From Candidatus Lachnoclostridium pullistercoris (lineage in GTDB: Bacteria > Bacillota > Clostridia > Lachnospirales > Lachnospiraceae), in assembly GCA_019119775.1 (NCBI GenBank), contig DWWL01000025.1, forward strand, positions 1-64,000: a stretch of DNA of 64,000 nt. Direction: 5' to 3'. Below the pieces are notes generated by a model, which saw only the letters and a program-made list of their open reading frames with translations, was not told where the DNA came from and searched no databases. Of the stretch, positions 7,800 through 15,928 are shown one piece after another. Position numbers and translations under genes: made by a program. Within the stretch, counting starts at the first letter, position 1. Every line of letters starts with the position of its first letter.

Positions 7800-8702
7800 A
7801 TGAATATAAAAGCACAGGAGTACTTCATTCAATTAGCTAAATATCAAAATTTTTCCAAGGCGGCAAAGGAACTCTATATTTCGCAGACAGCTCTCAGCAA
7901 GATAATTGCCGGGCTCGAAAAGGAAGTGGGAGAACAGCTTTTTATCCGCAATAAAAACACTGTTTCTTTAAGCAACGCAGGTCTGGCCTACCTGAATTTT
8001 GCCAAAAAGACAGTAGACCTGTACCAGAAATCCAGGAAAGTTGTAAAAGACTCTCTGCTGGAAAAAGGGATTCTGCGCATCGGTCTGACTGCGCTGAACG
8101 ATACTCTTTTTAACGCTATTGGCATCCTGCACCAGCGCTTTCCCTATGCGCAGATTGAACTGTACAGTGATCAGATTTCCGCTGAGGCATTTTCTTCCTC
8201 TCGTCTTGACATGGTTATGCTGCCGGAAGATGAGGCGGGGGATCTGTGCTGCTGCGTAATTGCTGTGCGCAATCAGCTCTATGCCGTCATGAATGTGGAA
8301 CACCGGCTGGCCAGAAACAAGGTTCTGGATTTTTCCGACTTGGAAAATGAGGATCTGATTTTCTCTATTGAGGAGAACGGCCGGTTGGACACGGCTTATG
8401 AATACTGTGTTCATGCCGGCTTTACGCCGAAAGTTTCCTTTTTGTATAACGATTCCAAGTATCAGATGGATCTTATCTTAAATTCTTCCGCAATTGCGAT
8501 CTCTTTCAATCTGTTTCGGATTTTCCGGGAGTCAATGGACGGTCTTATTTCAATTCCGATCAATATCAGCCGGCCAATTCACGATCGACTGGTATTGGCC
8601 TATCATCCGGAAAATAAAAATCCTCTCATTGGCAAGCTGATACATTGCGTCGAATCCGCCCGCATTACCCGACAGAAAGCGCGATATGACACTTTTTTAT
8701 GA
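7800..8702 (+). CDS. LysR-family regulator 2
   Basis: This 300-residue protein has an HTH at about residues 15-40 (NFSKAAKELYISQTALSKII) and a substrate-binding domain from about residue 90. GGAGGA precedes the ATG. The next gene is an SLC13-type permease 215 nt downstream. The intergenic DNA holds a long imperfect inverted repeat that may be its operator. Tandem LysR genes controlling one transport module are uncommon and may integrate two signals. Confidence 0.9.
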   Translation: MNIKAQEYFIQLAKYQNFSKAAKELYISQTALSKIIAGLEKEVGEQLFIRNKNTVSLSNAGLAYLNFAKKTVDLYQKSRKVVKDSLLEKGILRIGLTALNDTLFNAIGILHQRFPYAQIELYSDQISAEAFSSSRLDMVMLPEDEAGDLCCCVIAVRNQLYAVMNVEHRLARNKVLDFSDLENEDLIFSIEENGRLDTAYEYCVHAGFTPKVSFLYNDSKYQMDLILNSSAIAISFNLFRIFRESMDGLISIPINISRPIHDRLVLAYHPENKNPLIGKLIHCVESARITRQKARYDTFL

Positions 8703-8822
8703 ATCATAACGTTTTTTCTCTCGATCTGCTTTTGTTTTCTTCCAGTTTAACTTTTTGTGATATTTCATCAGACTTTTTCATTTCACATCATCCTTTTCTT
8801 TGTGTAAAATAATCTTAAACCA

Positions 8823-8888
8823 ATAAAAATCCAGCTTTATTATATGCTTTTCGAATAAAGCAGCCGCGGCATGTAGCTGGGATTTTAT
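8823..8888 (+). promoter_or_regulatory. nested inverted repeats upstream of the permease
   Basis: Outer arms ATAAAAATCCAGCT and AGCTGGGATTTTAT match at 12 of 14 positions. Inside them sits a perfect 8-bp repeat GCTTTATT-N12-AATAAAGC. The block ends 30 nt before the permease start. It could be a LysR operator or an RNA leader that switches between folds. The rest of 8703-8917 is pyrimidine-rich and has no ORF. Confidence 0.5.
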
Positions 8889-8917
8889 GACATTATGCAA
8901 AAGAAAAGGAGAGAAAA

Positions 8918-10222
8918 ATGACAACTGATATTGCAATCGTATTGATCGTATTTTTGCTGTTCATTGTCCTGATCCTCACCGGCAGAGCAAAAATACATGT
9001 CGCCGCTATGATGATTCCTGTCGCTTTGGAAGTCACTGGCGTACTCGGCTTTAAAGATGCCTGGGGCGGACTGCTCAACAGCTCCGTCATAATGATGGGC
9101 TCGATGTTCGTGATCAGCTCAGCCATCAATAAGACCAGTTTGGTCAGCCGTTTGAGCAAAGCTTTAATCAAGCCTGGAAGCTCGGATTTCAAGATCATGC
9201 TTGGTCTGTCCGTCCCGGTACTGCTGCTGGGATGTTTCATCAACGCTGCAACTCTGATTCCCATTATGCTTCCGATGATCACTGCCATTTGTGCTGAACA
9301 AAGAAGACCGGTCAGCAAGTTTGTTTACCCGGTCTGTGTACTGGCTCAGCTGTGGGCAGGCTTCATCCCGACTGGCGGAAATGCGGGAACCTATCTTGCC
9401 AATAATACTATCGTGGAAAATCTCGGCGGTGTAGGCACCTGGGGTTACTTTACGATCATGATTTCCAAGATTCCCGTGATTCTTATCATGGTTCCTCTGA
9501 TTCTCTGGTATTCGGTAAAGATTGCTCCCGATAACGGAGACATCCCCAGTCTTGAGGACAGTACAAAAGCTGCCGCAGAGGTTGCGGCTAAGGCTAAGAG
9601 AAAAAGCGGCACTCTTTCTGCTAATCAGGAGAAGGCTGTCATGATTATCTTCGCTCTCACCGTAATCGGCGTTGTGGCCTGCGCTGTCACCGGAAACAGC
9701 ACCTGGTGGCCGTCCTGCATCGCTGCTCTGGTTCTGATCTTCTCCGGTATCCTGACTGACCGTGAAGCTATCAGTGCAGTGGGAAATCCAGTTATTTTCA
9801 TTACAATCGGTACGCTGCCTCTGGCTACTGCCCTGAATGTTACAGGAGCCGACGTCCTTCTGGCCGATCTGTTCAATAAGGCGACAGGCGGACTGAGTCC
9901 TCTGATGACGATGCTGCTTATGTACCTTGTAACCTGCATTCTCACTCAGTTTGTCACCAACAGTGCTGTCAGCAACGCTTTCAAGACGCTGGCTGCCTTA
10001 ATCAGCGTCCAGAACGGATACGATGCCCGTGCTCTGATGCTGGCTGCGCAGGAGGGTTCGTCTAACTGCTACCTTTTCCCCGCGGCGGCGCCCGGGATGA
10101 CTCTGGCATACGAAGCCGGCGGATATACGCTGAAGCAGCATTTTAAGCAGGGACTTCTGCTTACGATTGTACGCTTGGCAATCTTTGCTGTGTATGTCCC
10201 GATGATATACCCTCTCGTATAA
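8918..10222 (+). CDS. SLC13/ArsB-superfamily anion permease
   Basis: This 434-residue multi-pass membrane protein (about 11-12 hydrophobic segments) has the two-halved layout of the DASS/SLC13 and ArsB/NhaD ion transporter superfamily. Each half carries a substrate-site loop: the first ends LWAGFIPTGGNAGT, the second LTQFVTNSAVSNAF. A charged cytoplasmic loop (about 205-230, AAAEVAAKAKRKS) joins the halves. The substrates of relatives are di- and tricarboxylates, sulfate or other oxyanions, and the exact one here cannot be read. GAAAAGGAGAG precedes the ATG. It sits between two LysR regulators and a hydrolase, so it likely imports that enzyme's substrate with sodium or protons. Confidence 0.85.
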   Translation: MTTDIAIVLIVFLLFIVLILTGRAKIHVAAMMIPVALEVTGVLGFKDAWGGLLNSSVIMMGSMFVISSAINKTSLVSRLSKALIKPGSSDFKIMLGLSVPVLLLGCFINAATLIPIMLPMITAICAEQRRPVSKFVYPVCVLAQLWAGFIPTGGNAGTYLANNTIVENLGGVGTWGYFTIMISKIPVILIMVPLILWYSVKIAPDNGDIPSLEDSTKAAAEVAAKAKRKSGTLSANQEKAVMIIFALTVIGVVACAVTGNSTWWPSCIAALVLIFSGILTDREAISAVGNPVIFITIGTLPLATALNVTGADVLLADLFNKATGGLSPLMTMLLMYLVTCILTQFVTNSAVSNAFKTLAALISVQNGYDARALMLAAQEGSSNCYLFPAAAPGMTLAYEAGGYTLKQHFKQGLLLTIVRLAIFAVYVPMIYPLV

Positions 10223-10252
10223 AAATACATATCAGAATCCAATGAGAGACAG

Positions 10253-10303
10253 AAAGGAGGACGCACTGACTGTCAGGTTTCTGACAGCGGTAGCCAATAC
10301 ATA
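10253..10303 (+). promoter_or_regulatory. displaced ribosome binding site with intervening hairpin
   Basis: A strong AAAGGAGG ends 42 nt before the ATG at 10303. Between them lies a perfect 7-bp hairpin CTGTCAG-GTTT-CTGACAG. An in-frame TAG at 10291 rules out an upstream start for the hydrolase. A CTG-initiated 15-codon frame overlaps the ATG. The arrangement may delay or couple initiation. Confidence 0.45.
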
Positions 10304-12297
10304 TGGAAAATAAAATTGTCTATTGGAATGGCGAGGACGGCCTGGAATGGAAGGCTGAGCTGGGAATTTACGAAAAGAAACCCTGTATTTATTCCCTTGC
10401 CTATGAGAAAAATAACCAGTGGTACACCCTGGGTCAGCTGCTCACCCCTCAGTTTAAAGTAGTTACCGGCAAGAGGACCACCCACAATCCTCAAAGGGAA
10501 AAGCCGGTGGGCTCCGATGAAAAGCCGGATTACCAGTGGGACACCTACTCCGATGATCCCTTCAGCAAGAAGGACGTGAGCGAAGCTGTTCAAGAATGGA
10601 ACACAGAACACATGACGGTAACGTCCTCTGGGAACAATACCACCGTCTCTTTCGATGGTCTGAAACTGGGAACGTTCAGCGGAGGCTGCGACTTCAACTT
10701 TTTCGACGGAACAAACCTCATCCGTATGGAGGCTGTCGCCTCCACCGAGGAGGACGGCGTTGCCTACCTGTATCACGCCGGCCTCGATGGTTTCGATATC
10801 GGCAAATTGTACTATGTTACCCCTAAGCGCAGGGAGATTTATGAGAATCCCGGCCTGCGCACTCACAGTGGTCAGGATCGCGACCGTGTACGGGTATATA
10901 CCAGAGGACGCACCCTCACGCTGGGACTTGCGAACGGTTCTGTTGCGGTCTTTCCTTCCCCTCACCGCTTTTTCTGGGGCGGACAGACTGAAAATATTGT
11001 CGGAAACAATTACTACATTCGGCAGGCAGGAAAAAAGACTATGGCGATCGGCATCCGGCATAATAAGACGCCTGAGCATTACAACATCCGCTGGCCCGGC
11101 TACAACGCAAAGCCCGGTACGATCCAGAGAATGTCAGCTTTTTTCATGCCCACTGCGGATTCCGTATATGTGACTCGCGCCCGGGTGATGAAATATACCA
11201 ACTTTGATCATCTGCGTGATCTGCCCGGGTATAAGAAGCTGGGCGCTCATATGCACGTTGGCGCACAGGCTGCCTGGCTGCGCGACCAGCGGACTGAAAG
11301 GCCTTGGGAAAAACTGACTAAGGAACTGGGGCTGGATATCTTTGCTCCCTGCGACTTCTGGGCAGAGGGCAGATGCGACGACAACAAAGAGGGACGAAAA
11401 TCCGATCTGGAACGCTATCAGAATATGGCAAAGTACTGCAGTACTCCCGATTATCTGGTGGTTCCCGCGGAAGAAATCGCAGACCGGAGCGGCAAAAAGG
11501 TATTGATTCGGTTTCACTGCATGTTCTTCCCGTCTAAGCCTCTTCTGTATTCCAGATGGCGGGATGATGACCAGGAGTTCGCGGAAAAACTGCCGGACGG
11601 ACGGACCTACTACCATTTGAAATCGGCTGATGATTTTGTGGAGATGTGCCGCCGTGAAAACAGCTTTATTCTGATGCCGCATCCCGATACTAAGGCCAAC
11701 GATGGACTGCCCTATGACTGCAGAGACGAAGCCTGGTTCAAGGATGAACGCTGGTTCGGCATTGGCTGCCGAATGCTGCCTGCTGACAATTCCGTCCCGA
11801 CGATGATCAGCGGCCGCACCGAGCGGGTATGGAATGATATCAATAATTGGAGCGATCGTCCCCGCTATATCATCAGCGAGCTGGATACCTACGGCAAAGT
11901 AGAGGAATGCGAGGAAGATTGGGAGATGTATCCGATGACTAACTGCACCTACGTGCAGCTTGACAAGGTTCCCAGCTCCGATAATTGGGAGGTTCTGACA
12001 GATGCTCTGCGCGAAGGCAGACACTTTTATTCCACAGGCGAGATTCTGCTGGAATCCAGCAAGATTGAGGACGGCAGCTGCGATGCCACCTTTAGCTGGA
12101 CCTATCCTCTGGCTTATGTGCAGCTGGTTTACTCCGACGGCCGGAATGTAAAGACCGTGGATATTCCTCGAAACGATACCAAGCCCTATGGAAAGGAAGA
12201 TATACATATTGATTTCCCGAAAGGAATGAAGTGGGCCAGAGTGCTTGCTACCGATATCGCAGGGAATTCTGCTTTCGGCATGCCGGTTTTTATCTAA
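10303..12297 (+). CDS. PHP-superfamily metallohydrolase, CehA/McbA-like
   Basis: This is a 664-residue protein. Residues 1-300 look like beta-sandwich repeats (alternating strands, many aromatic residues). From about residue 310 a PHP-like barrel begins with LGAHMHVGAQAAW, an HxH metal motif. PHPDTKAND follows at about 465, and near 590 comes LREGRHFYSTGEILLESSKI, a segment seen near the end of CehA-type hydrolases. The usual TDHN motif is replaced by APCDFW, so the active site may be altered. No signal peptide is visible, which suggests a cytoplasmic enzyme acting on what the neighbouring permease imports. The substrate is unknown. Confidence 0.6.
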   Translation: MENKIVYWNGEDGLEWKAELGIYEKKPCIYSLAYEKNNQWYTLGQLLTPQFKVVTGKRTTHNPQREKPVGSDEKPDYQWDTYSDDPFSKKDVSEAVQEWNTEHMTVTSSGNNTTVSFDGLKLGTFSGGCDFNFFDGTNLIRMEAVASTEEDGVAYLYHAGLDGFDIGKLYYVTPKRREIYENPGLRTHSGQDRDRVRVYTRGRTLTLGLANGSVAVFPSPHRFFWGGQTENIVGNNYYIRQAGKKTMAIGIRHNKTPEHYNIRWPGYNAKPGTIQRMSAFFMPTADSVYVTRARVMKYTNFDHLRDLPGYKKLGAHMHVGAQAAWLRDQRTERPWEKLTKELGLDIFAPCDFWAEGRCDDNKEGRKSDLERYQNMAKYCSTPDYLVVPAEEIADRSGKKVLIRFHCMFFPSKPLLYSRWRDDDQEFAEKLPDGRTYYHLKSADDFVEMCRRENSFILMPHPDTKANDGLPYDCRDEAWFKDERWFGIGCRMLPADNSVPTMISGRTERVWNDINNWSDRPRYIISELDTYGKVEECEEDWEMYPMTNCTYVQLDKVPSSDNWEVLTDALREGRHFYSTGEILLESSKIEDGSCDATFSWTYPLAYVQLVYSDGRNVKTVDIPRNDTKPYGKEDIHIDFPKGMKWARVLATDIAGNSAFGMPVFI

Positions 12298-12370
12298 TTA
12301 ACCAGATCTTCTGATCGATTCTTCGCCATAGTAGTTTCAATAATAGTTACACTGCCTCGAACAGAGGACA

Positions 12371-12406
12371 ACCGCCGGTTGTGTATGCAGCCGGCGGTCA
12401 TTTTTT
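12371..12406 (+). terminator. intrinsic terminator
   Basis: ACCGCCGG pairs with CCGGCGGT, extended to 11 bp with one G-U, and is followed by CATTTTTT. It closes the LysR-permease-hydrolase unit. The remainder of 12298-12608 holds no gene I can support. The 71-residue ORF at 12379 runs through the terminator. Confidence 0.8.
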
Positions 12407-12608
12407 CTGCACAGTGCCGAGAAACGCAGGAAAATCGCTCCGCATCCCCCCTAATACTGGCCAATCCCGGAAAAAAGGGGTATAATCATGGTGTTTATGG
12501 CAAAATACACAGAAAAATGCGGATGTTTCCGGGGCGGGAAGACCTGCAGGGGTTAGGGCGCAGGAGGCTTTCAGGGGACAGAAGCGGAAGATAAGGAGAT
12601 TGGGCGGC

Positions 12609-14261
12609 ATGGAAAATTTTAATGGAGACAACAGCTGTATTCTTTCTCTTTCGGTACCTCTTCCGGAAGATATTATGAAGTTAAAGTGGGCGGGAGAATT
12701 TGAACAGGCGTGCAGGGTGATTGACCGAAGACTGAAAAAGGAACTGCCTGAAGAGCTCAGAAGACGTCTGGTGCTGGAGAAAGAGATCCTGCGCCGGATA
12801 CCTGGTCAGTATCCCTACACCTGGCAGGAGGCCGCAGAGAGGATGCGAAGCAATATCCGGGATTTTCAGGATGAGGAATTAAGGGAGCTGTGGGAAGAGG
12901 ATGCGGCTGACTGGATTTATATAAAGGGGAAAGTCCATTTTCGGGATAACTTTCTGGAAAATATTTTAAAAACCAGGGAGGACTACAGAAAACGGGTTAT
13001 TGATCCTGAGACGGAGGGAATGGGAAGCCAGGCGGATCTTCTGGACCGGACCATAGAGGAAATGAAGCGTGGTGGAGGAGCGGCGAGAGAATTTCAGATG
13101 AAGATCCGCCTGAAGATCAGGGAAGAGGCGGAGCGGGAAAATGCCAGGATCCGGGTCTATCTGCCGCTGCCGCTGGAATATGCCCAGGTGAGGAATGTCC
13201 GGCTGTCAGATGTCCTGATCGGCGGCAGGCCGGCGGGGGCTGAAGAGTATACGGTGTCAGCGCCGGACAGTGAGCAGAGAACGGTTTGCATCGAGACCAT
13301 TCACCAGCCAGGACAGACTTATGAAACGGAATTTGCCTTTGAAACACATATGAAATATGTGGATCTGAGCACCCCCAGGGCGCTGGAGCTCGCCTCGGAA
13401 GCGCTCTGCACAGGCGGCTCAGATGCCGCAGGAGAAGGCCGGGCGGCTCTGACGGAAAAACCTGCCGCGGAGACGTCTTGCGCAGGCGGCACAGGTGCCG
13501 CAGGAGAAGGCCAGATAGCTTTTCCGAAGAAAAAGAATCTGGCCGCGGAACAGGGACAGTCCGCCCTGGATGTGGATGATCCGTCCCTGTATCTGGGGGA
13601 GCGGCTGCCCCACATCCGTTTTACGCCGTATATTCGCGGTCTGGCCCGGGAGATCACGGGGGAGGAGAGAAATCCTCTGGTGAAGGCGAGAAGGATTTAT
13701 GATTTTATTACCACACGCGTAAATTATTCCTTTGTGAGAAGTTATCTGACTTTGGAAAATATTCCGGAGGCCGCGGCGGTTTCCCTGAAGGGAGACTGCG
13801 GGGTTCAGGCCCTTCTTTTCATCACTCTCTGCAGAGTGTCCGGGATTCCGGCCAGATGGCAGAGCGGACTTTTCGTGACGCCTCAAAGCGCCGGCTGCCA
13901 CGACTGGGCTCAGTTTTACATAGAGCCCTTTGGCTGGCTGTTTGCAGACTGCTCTTTCGGGGGATCGGCGTACAGGAATCATGCGGCCGAGAGGTGGAAT
14001 TTTTACTTTGGCAATCTGGATCCGTTCCGGCTTCCGGCAGCCAGGGAGTTCCAGGCGGACTTTGTGCCGGTCAGCCGTTATCTCCGAAATGATCCATATG
14101 ACAATCAGACAGGAGAAGCGGAATATGAGGACCGGGGACTGCTGCATCAGGAGTACGAGACCGATTTTCAGATTGAAAAACTGAATGTTATCGCGCCTGA
14201 GAGCGGAAGCAACGAAGCGGCAGTGGAAAACAACGGAGCAGCGGCAGCAGAAAACAGCTGA
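12609..14261 (+). CDS. transglutaminase-like domain protein
   Basis: This protein has 550 residues from ATG 12609, which follows AAGGAG at 10-nt spacing. The TTG at 12600 is too close. The C-terminal half has a transglutaminase-like papain fold with the full triad: Cys in GDCGVQALLF, His in CHDWAQFYIEPFGW and Asp in FADCSFGG. The N-terminal half (to about 250) is helical then beta-rich, and a poorly conserved Ala/Gly-rich linker (about 265-320) contains a 72-bp tandem duplication. No signal peptide is seen, so it is probably a cytoplasmic protease or amidase-like enzyme. Natural substrate unknown. Confidence 0.8.
   Translation: MENFNGDNSCILSLSVPLPEDIMKLKWAGEFEQACRVIDRRLKKELPEELRRRLVLEKEILRRIPGQYPYTWQEAAERMRSNIRDFQDEELRELWEEDAADWIYIKGKVHFRDNFLENILKTREDYRKRVIDPETEGMGSQADLLDRTIEEMKRGGGAAREFQMKIRLKIREEAERENARIRVYLPLPLEYAQVRNVRLSDVLIGGRPAGAEEYTVSAPDSEQRTVCIETIHQPGQTYETEFAFETHMKYVDLSTPRALELASEALCTGGSDAAGEGRAALTEKPAAETSCAGGTGAAGEGQIAFPKKKNLAAEQGQSALDVDDPSLYLGERLPHIRFTPYIRGLAREITGEERNPLVKARRIYDFITTRVNYSFVRSYLTLENIPEAAAVSLKGDCGVQALLFITLCRVSGIPARWQSGLFVTPQSAGCHDWAQFYIEPFGWLFADCSFGGSAYRNHAAERWNFYFGNLDPFRLPAAREFQADFVPVSRYLRNDPYDNQTGEAEYEDRGLLHQEYETDFQIEKLNVIAPESGSNEAAVENNGAAAAENS
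13407..13522 (+). repeat. imperfect 72-bp tandem duplication in the transglutaminase linker
   Basis: Two 44-nt blocks, 72 bp apart, share GCCGCAGGAGAAGGCC and flanks. They encode CTGGSDAAGEGRAAL and CAGGTGAAGEGQIAF. The duplication lies between the N-terminal region and the catalytic core and keeps frame. Confidence 0.7.
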
Positions 14262-14309
14262 AAAAGGAAAGAATCATTTGACTGAGGGAGAAAGGACTGA
14301 GAGGAAGCT

Positions 14310-15071
14310 ATGAGAATACTGCTGATCAGACATGGAGATCCGGATTATGAACACGACACTTTAACAGAAAAAGGACACCGGGAGGCGGCGCTTCTGGCAG
14401 AGGCGGCTCTTGATCTGAACCTGGGAAAATGCTTTGTGTCGCCCCTGGGAAGAGCGCGGGATACGGCGGAGTACTGTCTGAAAAAGACGGGGGCTTCGGC
14501 GGAGACCTTGGACTGGCTGAGAGAATTTCCGGCCAGGGTGGATCTGAACGCCCATCCTGAGCTGCGGGACGTCTATCTGAATGTCAGCACTGGGGGAGGA
14601 AAAAGAGGAATCTGGGACATGGTCCCCAGTTACTGGACGGAGCACGAGGAATATTTTGACGGAAAGAGATGGAGAGAGTCGGAGATTGCCGGATGCACGG
14701 ATCTGACGGAGACGTATGACCGGGTGATCCGGGCGTTCGATGAATTTTTGGCAGAGTGGGGATATGTGAGAGAACGGAACCACTATCGGGTGACCAGGTC
14801 GAATAAAGAGACGGTTACATTTTTCTGCCATTTCGGCATCACCTGCGTGCTGCTGTCCCGCCTGTGGAGCGTTTCTCCGGTGGTTCTGTGGCACAGCCTG
14901 GCGCTGGCGCCCACTTCGGTGACAGAGGTGGTGACGGAGGAACGGGAGAAGGGGATCGCCTATTTCCGCGGTCTGAGACTGGGGGATATTTCCCATCTGT
15001 ATGCGGGACGTGAACCGGCGTCCTTTGCGGCCAGGTTCTGCGAAGTTTATGAGGACGGGATCAAAAAGTAG
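14310..15071 (+). CDS. histidine phosphatase family protein
   Basis: This 253-residue member of the phosphoglycerate mutase-like superfamily has the catalytic RHG at residues 7-9 (LLIRHGDPDY) and a second catalytic histidine in FFCHFGITC at about residue 175. An insertion rich in Trp and Glu (GIWDMVPSYWTEHEEYFDG) lies between them. Family enzymes remove phosphate from small metabolites or proteins. AGAGGAAG precedes the ATG. It lies 48 nt after the transglutaminase gene and ends at a shared bidirectional terminator. Confidence 0.88.
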   Translation: MRILLIRHGDPDYEHDTLTEKGHREAALLAEAALDLNLGKCFVSPLGRARDTAEYCLKKTGASAETLDWLREFPARVDLNAHPELRDVYLNVSTGGGKRGIWDMVPSYWTEHEEYFDGKRWRESEIAGCTDLTETYDRVIRAFDEFLAEWGYVRERNHYRVTRSNKETVTFFCHFGITCVLLSRLWSVSPVVLWHSLALAPTSVTEVVTEEREKGIAYFRGLRLGDISHLYAGREPASFAARFCEVYEDGIKK

Positions 15072-15095
15072 AAGAGAACAGATAATAGAAAAATA

Positions 15096-15156
15096 AAAAC
15101 GCTGCGGTCCGGGGAATCCCCGTTGGGACAGAGAATATGTCCGGCCGCAGCGTTTT
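15096..15156. terminator. bidirectional intrinsic terminator
   Basis: A perfect 12-bp stem AAAACGCTGCGG / CCGCAGCGTTTT has a secondary hairpin in the loop. T runs on both strands suit the convergent phosphatase gene and the minus-strand ABC operon. Confidence 0.85.
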
Positions 15157-15199
15157 CTGCTCTTTTTTAGAGCGGGGGAAATGTTGCTGGCGGAAGAGA

Positions 15200-15916
15200 T
15201 CATTCTTTCCGGTTCAGGATGTAATCCAGGCCGTCCGGCCTGGTGTTCAGAATCAGCTCCTGGGGATAGCCGGCCTCCTCCGCCATGCGGATGGCCTCTG
15301 AGAGCTCGCCCACGTCGCAGCATATGTGGGCGTCGCTGCCCAGGATGATGGGCAGGCGGTATTCTTTGGCGGCCGCCAGCCAGGCGGACACATTTTTTCT
15401 GGCGTTCTGCCGGCCGGAGCGGGCTTTGAAGGAAGAATTATTGACCTCCAGAGCCACTTTATGCTCCAGAGCCGCGGGGATAAGGCGGCCGTACTCCAGA
15501 GGATAGCGGTCGTCATCCGGGTGTCCGATGATCTTTACGTACGGATTTTTCATGGCGCCGATGAGCGCGTCTGTGTTTTCCCTGGCAGATCCCGGGCGGA
15601 TGCAGGGGATATGAAGGCTGGCGATGACGTAATCCATCTTTTTTAAAACGGATTCGGGGAGATCTAAGGATCCCTCAAAATCCATGATGTTGGCTTCTGT
15701 GCCGGCATAAATCCTGACGCCCATCAGTTCTTCAGGAATGGCTTTGAAATTGCTGAAATAGATTTCCTGGGCGCTGCCGGGCATGGCCGGGGCGTGGTCG
15801 GACATGCCCATGGCGGCAAGACCTTTGGCGGCGGCCTCCTCTGCATTTTCTTTAATGGTACTGAACGCGTGGCCGCTGGCCACTGTGTGAGTGTGCATGT
15901 CAAAATATATTTTCAT
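15200..15916 (-). CDS. PHP-domain phosphatase (YcdX-like)
   Basis: This 238-residue PHP-fold hydrolase has all the metal motifs: DMHTHT at the N-terminus, MSDHAP at about 39-44, GTEAN near 71, SLHIP, IGHPDD and GSDAH near the C-terminus. Relatives are metal-dependent phosphoesterases acting on small phosphorylated molecules. It is the last gene of the minus-strand operon with an ABC importer and isomerase-like protein, and begins 13 nt after the ATPase stop. It may dephosphorylate the imported compound. Confidence 0.85.
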   Translation of the reverse strand: MKIYFDMHTHTVASGHAFSTIKENAEEAAAKGLAAMGMSDHAPAMPGSAQEIYFSNFKAIPEELMGVRIYAGTEANIMDFEGSLDLPESVLKKMDYVIASLHIPCIRPGSARENTDALIGAMKNPYVKIIGHPDDDRYPLEYGRLIPAALEHKVALEVNNSSFKARSGRQNARKNVSAWLAAAKEYRLPIILGSDAHICCDVGELSEAIRMAEEAGYPQELILNTRPDGLDYILNRKE

Positions 15917-15928
15917 CGTTTTTTCATC

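Noticed and set aside
11134-12207. 357-residue minus-strand ORF inside the PHP-like hydrolase
   Set aside because: The plus-strand gene has a continuous domain reading and operon context. The minus frame lacks a start signal.
13419-14147. 242-residue minus-strand ORF inside the transglutaminase gene
   Set aside because: It is a shadow of a gene with an intact catalytic triad. Its own translation shows no domain features.
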